A stretch of 23,957 nucleotides of DNA from Bacteroidales bacterium UBA6431 (GTDB lineage: Bacteria; Bacteroidota; Bacteroidia; Bacteroidales; UBA932), in NCBI GenBank assembly GCA_002439095.1, contig DJOT01000029.1:1-23957 (forward strand), written 5' to 3'. Below are positions 13,145-21,733 of this stretch, in pieces (within the stretch, counting starts at the first letter, position 1; each line of letters opens with the position of its first letter). Made by a program: the position numbers and the translations under genes. Under the pieces are notes generated by a model. It was not told where the DNA came from. It saw nothing but the letters and a program-made list of their open reading frames with translations, and ran no database searches.

Positions 13145-13426
13145 ATGAATTTAAGAGGTATCAAAAAAGACATCGAATATGTTCTCGGCGCGTTTATCGA
13201 GGATTGCTCTGTCGTGGCGACTGTCAACTCCAATGTTGCCCAGGCTAAGGTCGGCTCGCTGATGGAAGAGGCCGTTGACCTTTACAACGAACTCCGCGAC
13301 AAGGTAAACGCCAAATTCGAGGGCTCAAGCAAAGCGTATTATACCGCACTTCGCAAAGAGATTCTTACCAAAACGAATGCTCTTTACGAGAAGTTGAGCG
13401 CAGCCGTGAAGGAGTCAACCAAGTAA
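13145..13426 (+). CDS. Small conserved-looking helical protein, function unknown
   Basis: Predicted 93 residues, no signal peptide or membrane segment, apparently all helical. Features include MNLRGIKKDIEYVLGAFIEDC at the start, a central EEAVDLYNELRDKVNAKFEG stretch and a C-terminal helix ALRKEILTKTNALYEKLSAA. I have the impression of similar short cytoplasmic proteins in other Bacteroidales, but I cannot name a family or function. Its stop TAA overlaps the dacB ATG (TAATG), so the two are probably translationally coupled. A -7 box lies 28 nt upstream. It is a real gene by codon use, coupling and promoter position. Confidence 0.75.
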   Translation: MNLRGIKKDIEYVLGAFIEDCSVVATVNSNVAQAKVGSLMEEAVDLYNELRDKVNAKFEGSSKAYYTALRKEILTKTNALYEKLSAAVKESTK

Positions 13427-14955
13427 TGAGGCTCCACGCTGCATTTTTCATATCAGTCGCGCTTCTGCTTCCTGCAAGGAGCGCGACTGCCGGTATTCCG
13501 CAGACCCGTGCGCAGGAAGTTGTAGATGCTGTGGTCTCCCGTCCTCCGCTCGCTTCATCTTCGGTGGGCGTTTTTGCCATGAGTATGGGCGGCGACACTC
13601 TAGCCTGCCATAACGCCCGTGTGAAGTTCGTTCCGGCCTCCAACATGAAATTGATTACCACCGGCTTGGCTCTGGTCAATCTTGGGGCGGATTTCCGTTA
13701 TGAGACATCTCTGGGCTATAATGGTGTGATAGAAAATGGTGTCCTCAAGGGAGATCTTTATATTATAGGCGGAGGCGACCCTACCACAGGCTCGAAAGCG
13801 CAGTGTGCCGAACCTGTGGATGCGCTCTTTTCCTCATGGCTCAAACTGCTCCGTGCTGCCGGGATCAGTTCCATCTCAGGACGGGTCATAGGCGATCCGA
13901 GGTTTCTCGGTGCTGTCACCCCGGAGGGGTTGGGATGGACGTACGATGATCTTGGCACCAATTACGGGGCGGGGCCTACCGGGCTGAATTTTTTTGAGAA
14001 CGCCCAGAATTTCTCAATAAAACCGGGCTCGGCTCCCGGGCAAAAACCGGACATCCAAGTCCGTTATCCAGAGACACCGTGGATGACGTTCGTCAACAAT
14101 GCCACGACAGGCGGGGCACGCAGCCGCAATACGGTATATTACATCAATACGCACCTTTCCCCGTGCGGCGAGTTTGCCGGGAGTTTCCCTGTTGACAGAA
14201 ACGGGTATACCCTTGAATGTTCCAACAGATTCGGGGCATATACCTGTGCTTACTATTTTTGTAAATATTTGAATACTAATGGTGTATCCGTAACTGAAGG
14301 TGCCGCGGACGTGACCCCGTCCGGCTATGTCCGCCAGATGCCGGGGAACATGTCGGGGAGCGGGAAGGCTGCCGATGCCGGGTCTCTTTGCCTCGTAGGC
14401 AGCACGCGTTCTGCCGCGCTCAAGTCAATAGCACGTGAGACCAACTGTGAGAGTGACAACTTCTTTGCGGAGACTCTCCTCAAGACACTGTCCGTCAACA
14501 AGGGCGGGGGTGCTGACTATGATTCCTGCATAATGGCGGCCGAATCTGCCCTTTCCGCACTCGGACTCAACCCCGCGTCCGGTTGCCGCATCTTCGACGG
14601 CAGCGGGCTGTCACGCAAGAACTATGTCTCGCCATCGTTTTTTGTCGATTTCTTGACCGTGATGGCCGGGACTGATGTCTCCGGGGCATATCTGGCCTCT
14701 CTTCCGCAGCCTGGCGGCAAAGGGACTCTCGAGTATAAATTCCACTCCGCTGATGCCGCGTTCCGCAGCCGTATACGTATGAAGAGCGGGTCGATGAACG
14801 GGATACTCTGCTATAGCGGTTATATCCTGCCGCGGGACGGAGACCTCTCTGATGCTGTGGTCTTCTCGATACTGACCAACAACTGCACGGCTTCATCTTG
14901 GGCGGTAAGTCCTCAGATAGACAAGATAATCGAGGCTCTTGCTGCCGAGAATTGA
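13426..14955 (+). CDS. dacB: D-alanyl-D-alanine carboxypeptidase/endopeptidase (PBP4, peptidase S13)
   Basis: Predicted 509 residues. An N-terminal signal peptide (about 1-22) sends it to the periplasm, where PBP4 enzymes trim D-Ala from stem peptides and cut D-Ala-mDAP crosslinks. All three penicillin-binding motifs are visible: S72-x-x-K75 (PASNMKL), S343-D344-N345 (ESDNFF) and K453-S454-G455 (MKSGSM). The large stretch between the first two motifs (about 90-320) is the S13-type inserted domain, with IGGGDPTTGS and GAGPTGLNFFEN. The start overlaps the previous stop (TAATG). The next gene has its own -7 box in the 24-nt gap. Together with the NlpC/P60 peptidase it forms a wall-remodelling pair. 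The symbol is by family. Confidence 0.94.
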   Translation: MRLHAAFFISVALLLPARSATAGIPQTRAQEVVDAVVSRPPLASSSVGVFAMSMGGDTLACHNARVKFVPASNMKLITTGLALVNLGADFRYETSLGYNGVIENGVLKGDLYIIGGGDPTTGSKAQCAEPVDALFSSWLKLLRAAGISSISGRVIGDPRFLGAVTPEGLGWTYDDLGTNYGAGPTGLNFFENAQNFSIKPGSAPGQKPDIQVRYPETPWMTFVNNATTGGARSRNTVYYINTHLSPCGEFAGSFPVDRNGYTLECSNRFGAYTCAYYFCKYLNTNGVSVTEGAADVTPSGYVRQMPGNMSGSGKAADAGSLCLVGSTRSAALKSIARETNCESDNFFAETLLKTLSVNKGGGADYDSCIMAAESALSALGLNPASGCRIFDGSGLSRKNYVSPSFFVDFLTVMAGTDVSGAYLASLPQPGGKGTLEYKFHSADAAFRSRIRMKSGSMNGILCYSGYILPRDGDLSDAVVFSILTNNCTASSWAVSPQIDKIIEALAAEN

Positions 14956-14966
14956 CATATTATTTC

Positions 14967-14974
14967 TATTTTTG
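14967..14974 (+). promoter_or_regulatory. -7 box directly before the SurA-like lipoprotein gene
   Basis: TATTTTTG is a perfect TAnnTTTG match. It ends 6 nt before the ATG at 14980, so a start at -7 spacing falls on the start codon (leaderless mRNA). No good -33 box is seen. Confidence 0.5.
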
Positions 14975-14979
14975 CATTT

Positions 14980-15831
14980 ATGCGGAATCTCATCTCACCT
15001 CTGCTGCTTGCCTTGACCGTGCTGTGCTCCTGTACGGCCGTCTCTTCCATTGTGCACGATGATGAGGTGGTGGCCAAGGTCGGCAAGGATAAACTGTACC
15101 GTTCAGAATTGCAGCGCTTCATCCCGGCATCTTCCAGCCCGAAGGACAGTGCGGCCCTGGCTGCGAGGTACATCAATTCCTGGGCGACCGACAGGCTGTA
15201 TGTCAAGGTTGCGGAGGAACAGTTGTCCAAGTCGGAGATCGATGTGTCGGCGGAACTTGAGGCGTACAGGCTGTCCCTTGTCAAATATCGTTACGAGCAG
15301 CGTTATATCAGCGACCGTCTGGACACGCTTGTCACCGATGCGCAGATTTCGGATTACTATATGTCACATCAGGATGATTTCGTACTGCAGCGGCCTGTGC
15401 TCAAGGTGCGCTTTGTGGATGTGATGAAGGATTCTCCCAACAAGGACCATGTCCTGAAGATGATATCATCGGAGGAGTATGACGAGTTCCACCGGGCGGA
15501 TTCCATCACGGTGTCTTCTGCGTTGAGGTATTTTGACAATTCCGACGTCTGGATGGACGCGCGTGATCTGGCTTCCGAGTTCGGGGTTGATTATCCCGAG
15601 ATGCTTTCCGCCATGAAGGACAAGATGATAAAGATAGAACCCGAGGGGCGTGGTGACCTCTTGGCTGCATACGTCTGCGACATACAGCGAAGCGGTGTCG
15701 CACCTTTGGACTTCTGCACGCAGGAGATCCGGGACATCATATTGAGTGCAAGAAAACATGCTCTGGTCAAAGGTTTGGAACGGGACTTGCTTGAGACCGC
15801 ACTCGAAAACAGACAATTCGTAATTTATTGA
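14980..15831 (+). CDS. Predicted lipoprotein, SurA N-domain-like periplasmic chaperone
   Basis: Predicted 283 residues. The N-terminus MRNLISPLLLALTVLCSC is a lipoprotein signal peptide with lipobox L15-C16-S17-C18, giving acylation at C18. The mature part opens like SurA (DEVVAKVGKDKLYRSEL, the family's VNxxxIxxxEL region), then has long helices (about 50-120). A short C-terminal region (about 125-283) may be a degenerate parvulin domain; I do not see an intact PpiC core such as the GGxLG segment present in the next gene. A foldase or chaperone role in outer-membrane protein assembly is inferred from this and from surA 3 nt downstream. Isomerase activity is unlikely from the sequence alone. 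Confidence 0.75.
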   Translation: MRNLISPLLLALTVLCSCTAVSSIVHDDEVVAKVGKDKLYRSELQRFIPASSSPKDSAALAARYINSWATDRLYVKVAEEQLSKSEIDVSAELEAYRLSLVKYRYEQRYISDRLDTLVTDAQISDYYMSHQDDFVLQRPVLKVRFVDVMKDSPNKDHVLKMISSEEYDEFHRADSITVSSALRYFDNSDVWMDARDLASEFGVDYPEMLSAMKDKMIKIEPEGRGDLLAAYVCDIQRSGVAPLDFCTQEIRDIILSARKHALVKGLERDLLETALENRQFVIY

Positions 15832-15834
15832 CAG

Positions 15835-17214
15835 ATGAACAGCTTGAAATCAGCAGTCTTCGCGGCCCTGCTCAGCGTTTGCGCCGTGGCCCAGGCCCAA
15901 AAATATCAGGGAGTTGTGGACAAATCCGTGGCCGTGGTCGGCAACGAGATGATCTCTCTCTCGGATCTTGAATCCCAGGTTCAGATGATGCGCGCCCAAG
16001 GGTACGGCTCCGACAGGAATATCCGGTGCGAGCTTCTTGAGAGCATGATGGAGTCCAAGCTGTATTTGATGCAGGCGCGCATCGATTCTCTCAGTGTCGA
16101 TTCTGAAATGGTCTCTGCGGAACTCAGCCAGCGTCTGGATCAGGTGCGCTCGGCTCTCGGCGGAGATGAGGAAGTGGAGGCGTATTTCAACAAACCTCTT
16201 TACAAGCTCCGTCAGGAGTGGCAGCAGCAGATAGAGCAGCAGAGCCTCACGCAGAAAGAGCAGCAGGAGATAGCTCAGGGCATCGCCGAGATCACCCCGT
16301 ATGATGTCAAGCAGTATCTGGATACGGCAGATGTGTCGTCTCTCCCGCAGGTCCCGACAAAATATCAGATGAGCCAGATCTGCATCTATCCTGACCGGGA
16401 GGCGGCTGCGCTCGCCGTGAAAGAGAGATTGCTTTCCATCCGGGAGCGTATCATCAATGGAGAGAAGTTCGCCACCCTTGCCCGTCTTTACTCTGAAGAT
16501 ACACAGAGCGCCCGTAAAGGAGGGGAGTTGGGCATGGTCTCCAAGTCCATATTCTGGCCGGCATTTTCAGATGCGGCGATGGCGCTCAAGCCTGGCGTGA
16601 TTTCCCAGATAGTGGAGACCCCGGACGGCTACCATCTTATCGAAGTCCTTGAGAAAAAAGGCGATATGTTCAACGCCCGCCATATTCTCATCCGGCCTCA
16701 GTATACTGTTGAGGATCAAGAAAAAGCGTTCACCCGGCTTGACAGTATACGTACTGCCATAGTCAAGGACAGCGTCATGACTTTCGCACTTGCGGCCCGT
16801 TTCTATTCCGAAGATCCGGCCACCCGCACCAACGGAGGACTGATGGCGGATCCCAACACAGGCTCTTCATATTTCGACATCGATGAACTCAAGCCGCAGG
16901 ACTATGAGGCCATAAAGGATCTCAAGCCGGGAGAGGTTTCCGAGCCGGTGGCGTCTTTGGATAACGAGGGGCGGAACGGTAATGTGGTCTACAAGATTAT
17001 CAGGCTGGACAAGATAGTCCCGGCGCATACGGCCAATTTTGAGAATGACTATACCGAACTCCTTGCGCAGGTGAGGAACAGGCGTCAGATGGATGCCTTG
17101 AACAAGTTCATCGACGACAAGATAGCGAGCACGTACATAGTCATAGATCCTATGTTCTCGGATTGTGACTTCTCCCGCAAAGAATGGGTTCAGAAAATCA
17201 GAAAAGAAGACTGA
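15835..17214 (+). CDS. surA: Peptidyl-prolyl cis-trans isomerase / periplasmic chaperone SurA
   Basis: Predicted 459 residues with a signal peptide (about 1-21, ending AVAQAQ). SurA escorts unfolded outer-membrane proteins to the BAM machine. The N-terminal chaperone domain (about 25-170) opens with VDKSVAVVGNEMISLSDL. Two parvulin domains follow: the first (about 178-276) with FATLARLYSED, KGGELGMV and TPDGYHLIEVLEKK, and the second (about 280-395) with FNARHILIRP, ARFYSEDPATRTNGGLM and LKPGEVSEPV. The second looks more divergent around the active site. It lies 3 nt after the lipoprotein gene, and its last 31 nt overlap the start of the OstA-like gene in another frame. The order SurA then LPS-transport protein fits a shared role in outer-membrane biogenesis. 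Confidence 0.92.
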   Translation: MNSLKSAVFAALLSVCAVAQAQKYQGVVDKSVAVVGNEMISLSDLESQVQMMRAQGYGSDRNIRCELLESMMESKLYLMQARIDSLSVDSEMVSAELSQRLDQVRSALGGDEEVEAYFNKPLYKLRQEWQQQIEQQSLTQKEQQEIAQGIAEITPYDVKQYLDTADVSSLPQVPTKYQMSQICIYPDREAAALAVKERLLSIRERIINGEKFATLARLYSEDTQSARKGGELGMVSKSIFWPAFSDAAMALKPGVISQIVETPDGYHLIEVLEKKGDMFNARHILIRPQYTVEDQEKAFTRLDSIRTAIVKDSVMTFALAARFYSEDPATRTNGGLMADPNTGSSYFDIDELKPQDYEAIKDLKPGEVSEPVASLDNEGRNGNVVYKIIRLDKIVPAHTANFENDYTELLAQVRNRRQMDALNKFIDDKIASTYIVIDPMFSDCDFSRKEWVQKIRKED

Positions 17215-19700
17215 TCCTGATTGTTGCGGCGCTGTTTTCCGCAGCGGTCTCTCTGTTTGCCCAAGTGCAGGGCGAGCAGAGAGATTCTCTGTTGCGCCTC
17301 ATCAGCGCAAGTTACATAGAGCAGGCGGAGCAGGGGGATGATTTTGTCCGCAAGGCGGTTGAAGCCACTTTTCTGCACAACGGCACATACCTTATGGCAG
17401 ACAGCTCCGTATGGAGCCAGAACACCAATATCATCAACTGCATGGGGCATGTCCGTCTTCTTCAGGGTGACACTGAGCTTACCAGTGAAAAACTGGATTA
17501 TCTTGTGGATGAAGATCTTGCCCAGTTCCGTGGGGCTCTTGTGCAACTCCGTGACAAGCAGGACAACATGCTGCGCACTAAGATTCTGGACTACAATACC
17601 AAGGACAGCGTCGCCGTATTCCGTGGAGGTGCGTCAATGCGCAGCTCCGATGGGCAGATAATCGAGAGTGACGAAGGGCATTATTTCAATGCACGCAATC
17701 TCTTCTCTTTCGAGGGCAACGTCAACATGTACACGGATTCCGTCTTCGTAAGGGCGGATTCCCTCCACTATCTCTCTGATGTCAACAAGGCCGAGTTCGT
17801 CTCACCGATAGATTTCTGGAAAGATGACAACATGCTTTCAGCTTCCGGGGGTTGGTATAGTCGTCCGGATAACATTTTCTTTTTCTCCGGGGATGTGCGC
17901 GGATTGACTCGGGATCAGGAGAGCTGGAGCGACACTCTTTACTTCTATCGCAGCACCAATGATGTGCTTATGCGTGGACACGTCCAGATACAGGACAGCA
18001 CACGCAGCACCGCCGCAGTTTCTGACTACCTTTTCTATAAGGACACCCTGTCGAAAGTGACACTCCGGGACAACGCCGCCGTGGCCCTGTGGTCAGAAGA
18101 TAAAGAAGGCCAGATCGATACGACATACTTCGGGGCTGATACGCTGATATATAATACGGTACGTCGCTGCGACATCCCGGAGGCTGAAGTCGCTGCTGCC
18201 GCTGAGCGCCTCAAGACAATCAACGGCGACCCTGTAGCGGAATTCCGTCGGAGAGCTGCCGAGCAGGCCGCCAAAGAAAAAGAAGAGGCCGCGAAGAAAA
18301 ATGCGGCGGGCCAGTTTCCGATGAACCCCCAGTCAGGAGGACTCTCCAAAGCATCCGAGGGTCTCACCACAGCCTCAGAGACTGGATCGGGCAAGTCTGA
18401 GAGCGCCTCTCAAAAAGATTCGTCCGCCATTTCGGGCGGACTTGCCCCGCGTGATACGCTTGCCGGTGCCGACAGTCTTGCTGTTGCGGCTGACAGTCTC
18501 GCTTCCGTGCCCTCGCCGGATACCTCGCGGGTGGGCTTCCTCACAGGACTTGGCAACGTCAAGGTCTTCCGCGCGGATATTCAGGTGCGCTGCGATTCTG
18601 TGCAGTTCAGCGAACTTGATTCAATAGCCCGGTTCTATAAGGATCCGATAATATGGAACGAAGGGCGCAGGCAGTATAGCTCCGACAGTCTTTTCGTGCT
18701 GGTCAAAAGTTCGGGAGTGGACAGGGCCAGCCTGATGTCCAACGCGTTCATCGCGGTGGATGAAGACAGTCTGCACTTCGATCAGATCAGGAGCTCTGAG
18801 GTCATGGCATATTTCGACAAGGACACCCAGCTGCGGCGCTTCGATGCTCTTGGAGGTGTGACAGCCCTTTTCTACCTCAAGGAAAATGAGACACTTGCGA
18901 CTGTAAACAAAGTCGAGGCCCGCATGCTTTCTGCCAACCTCAAAGACGGGGATGTGGACAGGATATATTACTACGACAGCCCGAAGAACGATGCCTATCC
19001 TCTGGCGCAGCTCTCCGAAGTGGACCGTAGCCTCAAGGGTTTCGTGTGGAAACCGGAGCTCCGGCCACGCGGAAAGTCCGACATCACGGATCTTTCGTTG
19101 AGGCGCTCTCAGCGCGCTGCCCTGCGTGCCCGTCCGCGAACCGCATTCCCACATACCGAAGTCTACTATCCCGGCTATATGGCCGAGGTCTATGCCGCGA
19201 TAGACTCCATCCGCCAGCGGCGTAACTCCCCGAGTACGGACAGCCTGCAGGTGGAGGATTCCGCAGGTCTGGCCGCTCCGGCCGATTCTGTAGCCGTCAT
19301 TGATTCCATATCGCTGGCGCCGAAGGACAGCGTAGCGGTGGCCGATTCCCTGTCCGTACCGGAAACTGTGGAGGAGCAGTACATGAGCAAGGCCGAACTG
19401 CGCCGGGCTCTGCGCAAGGCACGGCGCGAAGCCCGTTGGGCTGAACTTGATGCCCGCGATGCCGCTCGTAAAGCCGCCAGGGAGAAGAAGCGCGAAGAGA
19501 AGCGACTCAAGCGTGAGGCGCGCCGTGCCGCGCGCATAGCCCGTGAGGAAGCTAAGGATGCGGCTTTGCTGCAGAAATATATAGAGTATTACGAAAAACG
19601 GAAAGAAAGAGATGAAAGAAAACAAAAACCTGAGCCTGCCCGAGAACGCACATCGGGAGCTGAAACCGGGGGAAGTGTACAAACCCCTGCTGAGTCCTGA
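17184..19700 (+). CDS. OstA-like organic-solvent-tolerance / LPS-transport protein, long form
   Basis: Predicted 838 residues with a signal peptide (about 1-26, ending SLFAQ). Repeated beta-jellyroll (OstA/LptA-type) strands run from about 60 to 330, with phrases such as YLMADSSVWSQN, GHVRLLQGDTELTSEKLDY, VFRGGASM and FEGNVNMYTDSVFVRADSLHY. They suggest a periplasmic LPS-transport bridge. A low-complexity linker rich in A/K/E/S (about 333-450) interrupts the fold, which resumes at GFLTGLGNVKV and continues to about 640. The C-terminus is unusual: DSxAV-type repeats (about 690-730) followed by a very basic Arg/Lys/Ala helix (about 734-805) and a polar tail. Its start overlaps surA by 31 nt and its end overlaps the OPT gene by 89 nt. 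The family is fairly sure; the role of the tail is unknown. Confidence 0.85.
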   Translation: MGSENQKRRLILIVAALFSAAVSLFAQVQGEQRDSLLRLISASYIEQAEQGDDFVRKAVEATFLHNGTYLMADSSVWSQNTNIINCMGHVRLLQGDTELTSEKLDYLVDEDLAQFRGALVQLRDKQDNMLRTKILDYNTKDSVAVFRGGASMRSSDGQIIESDEGHYFNARNLFSFEGNVNMYTDSVFVRADSLHYLSDVNKAEFVSPIDFWKDDNMLSASGGWYSRPDNIFFFSGDVRGLTRDQESWSDTLYFYRSTNDVLMRGHVQIQDSTRSTAAVSDYLFYKDTLSKVTLRDNAAVALWSEDKEGQIDTTYFGADTLIYNTVRRCDIPEAEVAAAAERLKTINGDPVAEFRRRAAEQAAKEKEEAAKKNAAGQFPMNPQSGGLSKASEGLTTASETGSGKSESASQKDSSAISGGLAPRDTLAGADSLAVAADSLASVPSPDTSRVGFLTGLGNVKVFRADIQVRCDSVQFSELDSIARFYKDPIIWNEGRRQYSSDSLFVLVKSSGVDRASLMSNAFIAVDEDSLHFDQIRSSEVMAYFDKDTQLRRFDALGGVTALFYLKENETLATVNKVEARMLSANLKDGDVDRIYYYDSPKNDAYPLAQLSEVDRSLKGFVWKPELRPRGKSDITDLSLRRSQRAALRARPRTAFPHTEVYYPGYMAEVYAAIDSIRQRRNSPSTDSLQVEDSAGLAAPADSVAVIDSISLAPKDSVAVADSLSVPETVEEQYMSKAELRRALRKARREARWAELDARDAARKAAREKKREEKRLKREARRAARIAREEAKDAALLQKYIEYYEKRKERDERKQKPEPARERTSGAETGGSVQTPAES

Positions 19701-21609
19701 CGAAAAGCCGCTTGAAGTCACCCCTTATTCGGTGACGATGGGCTTGCTGATGACTATTCTTTTTTCCGCCGCTGCGGCTTTCCTCGGCCTCAAGGTCGGA
19801 CAGGTCTTCGAAGCGGCTATCCCTATCGCAATCATTGCAGTCGGAGTTACCGGGGCTCTTGGCAAGAAGGGCGGTCTAGGACAGAATGTCATCATACAGA
19901 GCATCGGGGCTTGTTCCGGTGTGGTCGTTGCCGGGGCAGTGTTCACGCTTCCGGCCATCTACATTCTGGGACTTGATGTGAATTTCTTCCAGATGTTCCT
20001 CAGTTCTATGCTCGGAGGTTTTCTGGGTATACTTTTCCTTATACCGTTCCGTAAGTATTTCGTCAAGGAGATGCACGGGAAATATCCTTTCCCGGAAGCC
20101 ACGGCTACTGCGCAGGTGCTTGTCAGCGGAGAGAGCGGCGGCAACAGCGCCAAGACTCTTCTTGCGGCCGGTCTCGTGGGCGGTTTGTACGACTTTGTGG
20201 TCGCCACTTTCGGGGCTTGGGCCGAGACCCTCAGCACTACGGTCATGCATTGGGGGCAGGTGGTTGCCGACAAGGCCAAGGTGGTCCTCAAACTCAATAC
20301 GGGTGCTGCCGTACTTGGTCTTGGGTACATTGTAGGGCTCAAGTATGCGTTCATAATATGCTGCGGCTCTTTTCTGGTTTGGCTGGTGATAATCCCTCTG
20401 ATGAACCTTGTCTGGGGAGGACAGGTCATTGACCTCATGGGCACCGGTATCGCCTCCACAATCTCTGACATGTCTGCCGACCAGATTTTTAAGGAGTACG
20501 CCCGCCATATCGGCATAGGCGGTATCGCTACAGCCGGCATTATCGGCATCATCAAGAGCGCTGGTGTCATCAAAAGTGCTGTCGGGCTTGCCGCAGGCGA
20601 GTTCCGCCGCAAGGACGGAGCGGCTTCTGCGGCCAAGGTGGAGCGCACGCAGGAGGACATCCCGATGAAGACTGTGGTGTGGGGCATTGCGATAGCTCTT
20701 CTTGCTGTATTCTGTTTCTTCGCCCTCGGCGGAGTGGTCAATAATGTATGGCAGGCTCTTGTCGGGCTGGTGATTGTGGCGGTGATTTCATTTCTTTTCA
20801 CCACAGTGGCAGCCAATGCCATCGCCATAGTCGGCACCAACCCTGTCAGCGGGATGACTATCATGACATTGATAATCACTGCCCTCGTGCTTGTCGTTGT
20901 GGGGCTTAAGGGCAATGCCGGCATGGTCGCTGCGATGATTATCGGCGGAGTGGTGTGCACTGCGCTTTCGACTGCCGGGGGACTCATCACAGACTTCAAG
21001 ATCGGTTATTGGATCGGTACCACTCCTCGTAAGCAGGAAGCGTGGAAGTTTGTCGGCGTAGCTGTGGCAGCCGCCACTGTGGGCGGTGTCATGCTCATAC
21101 TCAACAAGACCTACGGTTTCACGGGCGAGGGAGCGCTCGTTGCACCTCAGGCCAACGCCATGGCTGCCGTCATCCAGCCTATGATGAACGGCGGCAATGC
21201 TCCTTGGCTGCTTTATGGCATCGGTGCGCTTATCGCCATACTTCTCACCGTGTTCAAGGTGCCTGCCCTGGCTTTCTGTCTCGGAATGTTCATCCCTATT
21301 GACCTCAATCTCCCGTTGCTTTTGGGTGGAGCCATCTCATGGTTTGTCAGCTCGCGCAGCAAGGACAAAGCCGTCAATGCGGCCCGTCAGGAGAAAGGCA
21401 CGCTCATCGCCAGCGGATTCATAGCCGGCGGAGCGTTGATGGGTGTCGTGTCCGCCGTGCTGAAGTTCGCTAAAGTAGATTGGTATCTCTATGGTTGGAA
21501 CACTCCTGGCGCGTCAGGGGCTTCCGGGGCCGAACTCATCGCTATCGTTCCTCTCATCGCCATCTGTGCCTACATGATTTGCGCTACGCTTCGCGGCGGT
21601 AAAAAATAG
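19612..21609 (+). CDS. OPT-family oligopeptide transporter
   Basis: Predicted 665 residues, strongly hydrophobic with about 14-16 membrane segments. OPT proteins are secondary transporters of small peptides or metal-chelate substrates, in the inner membrane here. The opening MKENKNLSLPENAHRELKPG and the segments FSAAAAFLGLKVGQVFEAA, GQNVIIQSIGACSGVVVAGA, RKYFVKEMHGKYPFPEATA and TNPVSGMT match the bacterial OPT type common in Bacteroidota. That conserved N-terminus supports the ATG at 19612, so its first 89 nt truly overlap the OstA-like gene in another frame. Substrate is not predictable. It is followed by a long hairpin and then convergent pepT. Confidence 0.92.
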   Translation: MKENKNLSLPENAHRELKPGEVYKPLLSPDEKPLEVTPYSVTMGLLMTILFSAAAAFLGLKVGQVFEAAIPIAIIAVGVTGALGKKGGLGQNVIIQSIGACSGVVVAGAVFTLPAIYILGLDVNFFQMFLSSMLGGFLGILFLIPFRKYFVKEMHGKYPFPEATATAQVLVSGESGGNSAKTLLAAGLVGGLYDFVVATFGAWAETLSTTVMHWGQVVADKAKVVLKLNTGAAVLGLGYIVGLKYAFIICCGSFLVWLVIIPLMNLVWGGQVIDLMGTGIASTISDMSADQIFKEYARHIGIGGIATAGIIGIIKSAGVIKSAVGLAAGEFRRKDGAASAAKVERTQEDIPMKTVVWGIAIALLAVFCFFALGGVVNNVWQALVGLVIVAVISFLFTTVAANAIAIVGTNPVSGMTIMTLIITALVLVVVGLKGNAGMVAAMIIGGVVCTALSTAGGLITDFKIGYWIGTTPRKQEAWKFVGVAVAAATVGGVMLILNKTYGFTGEGALVAPQANAMAAVIQPMMNGGNAPWLLYGIGALIAILLTVFKVPALAFCLGMFIPIDLNLPLLLGGAISWFVSSRSKDKAVNAARQEKGTLIASGFIAGGALMGVVSAVLKFAKVDWYLYGWNTPGASGASGAELIAIVPLIAICAYMICATLRGGKK

Positions 21610-21610
21610 T

Positions 21611-21718
21611 GGTGGCGGCCAAGTGCCTCATTTGCAGTAAGAAAGCACTTTCTCCTATCCCTAATCAGGGCAAGGGAAAGTGCTTTTAGCATTGTGTTTC
21701 AGGATGTTATCCGCCACC
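21611..21718. repeat. Nested inverted repeats between OPT gene and pepT, probable bidirectional terminator
   Basis: The inner hairpin has perfect 11-bp arms, 21642-21652 and 21676-21686, which extend inward by a CC/GG step after a bulged T and cap over a CCCT/AGGG stem. Short T-runs follow on both strands (21684-21687 on plus, mirrored on minus), fitting a shared terminator for the convergent genes. An outer 8-bp pair, GGTGGCGG (21611-21618) with CCGCCACC (21711-21718), encloses it. The outer pair is more than a terminator needs. Confidence 0.6.
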
Positions 21719-21733
21719 GTTATTCTACCGCCT

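Noticed and set aside
18621..19721. 366-codon minus-strand frame opposite the OstA-like gene
   Set aside because: Antisense shadow of a GC-rich coding region; no start context, no motif, and it would span the OstA/OPT overlap.
19959..20999. 346-codon minus-strand frame opposite the OPT gene
   Set aside because: The Thr/Pro/Met-rich translation is typical of the reverse strand of a hydrophobic membrane protein gene.
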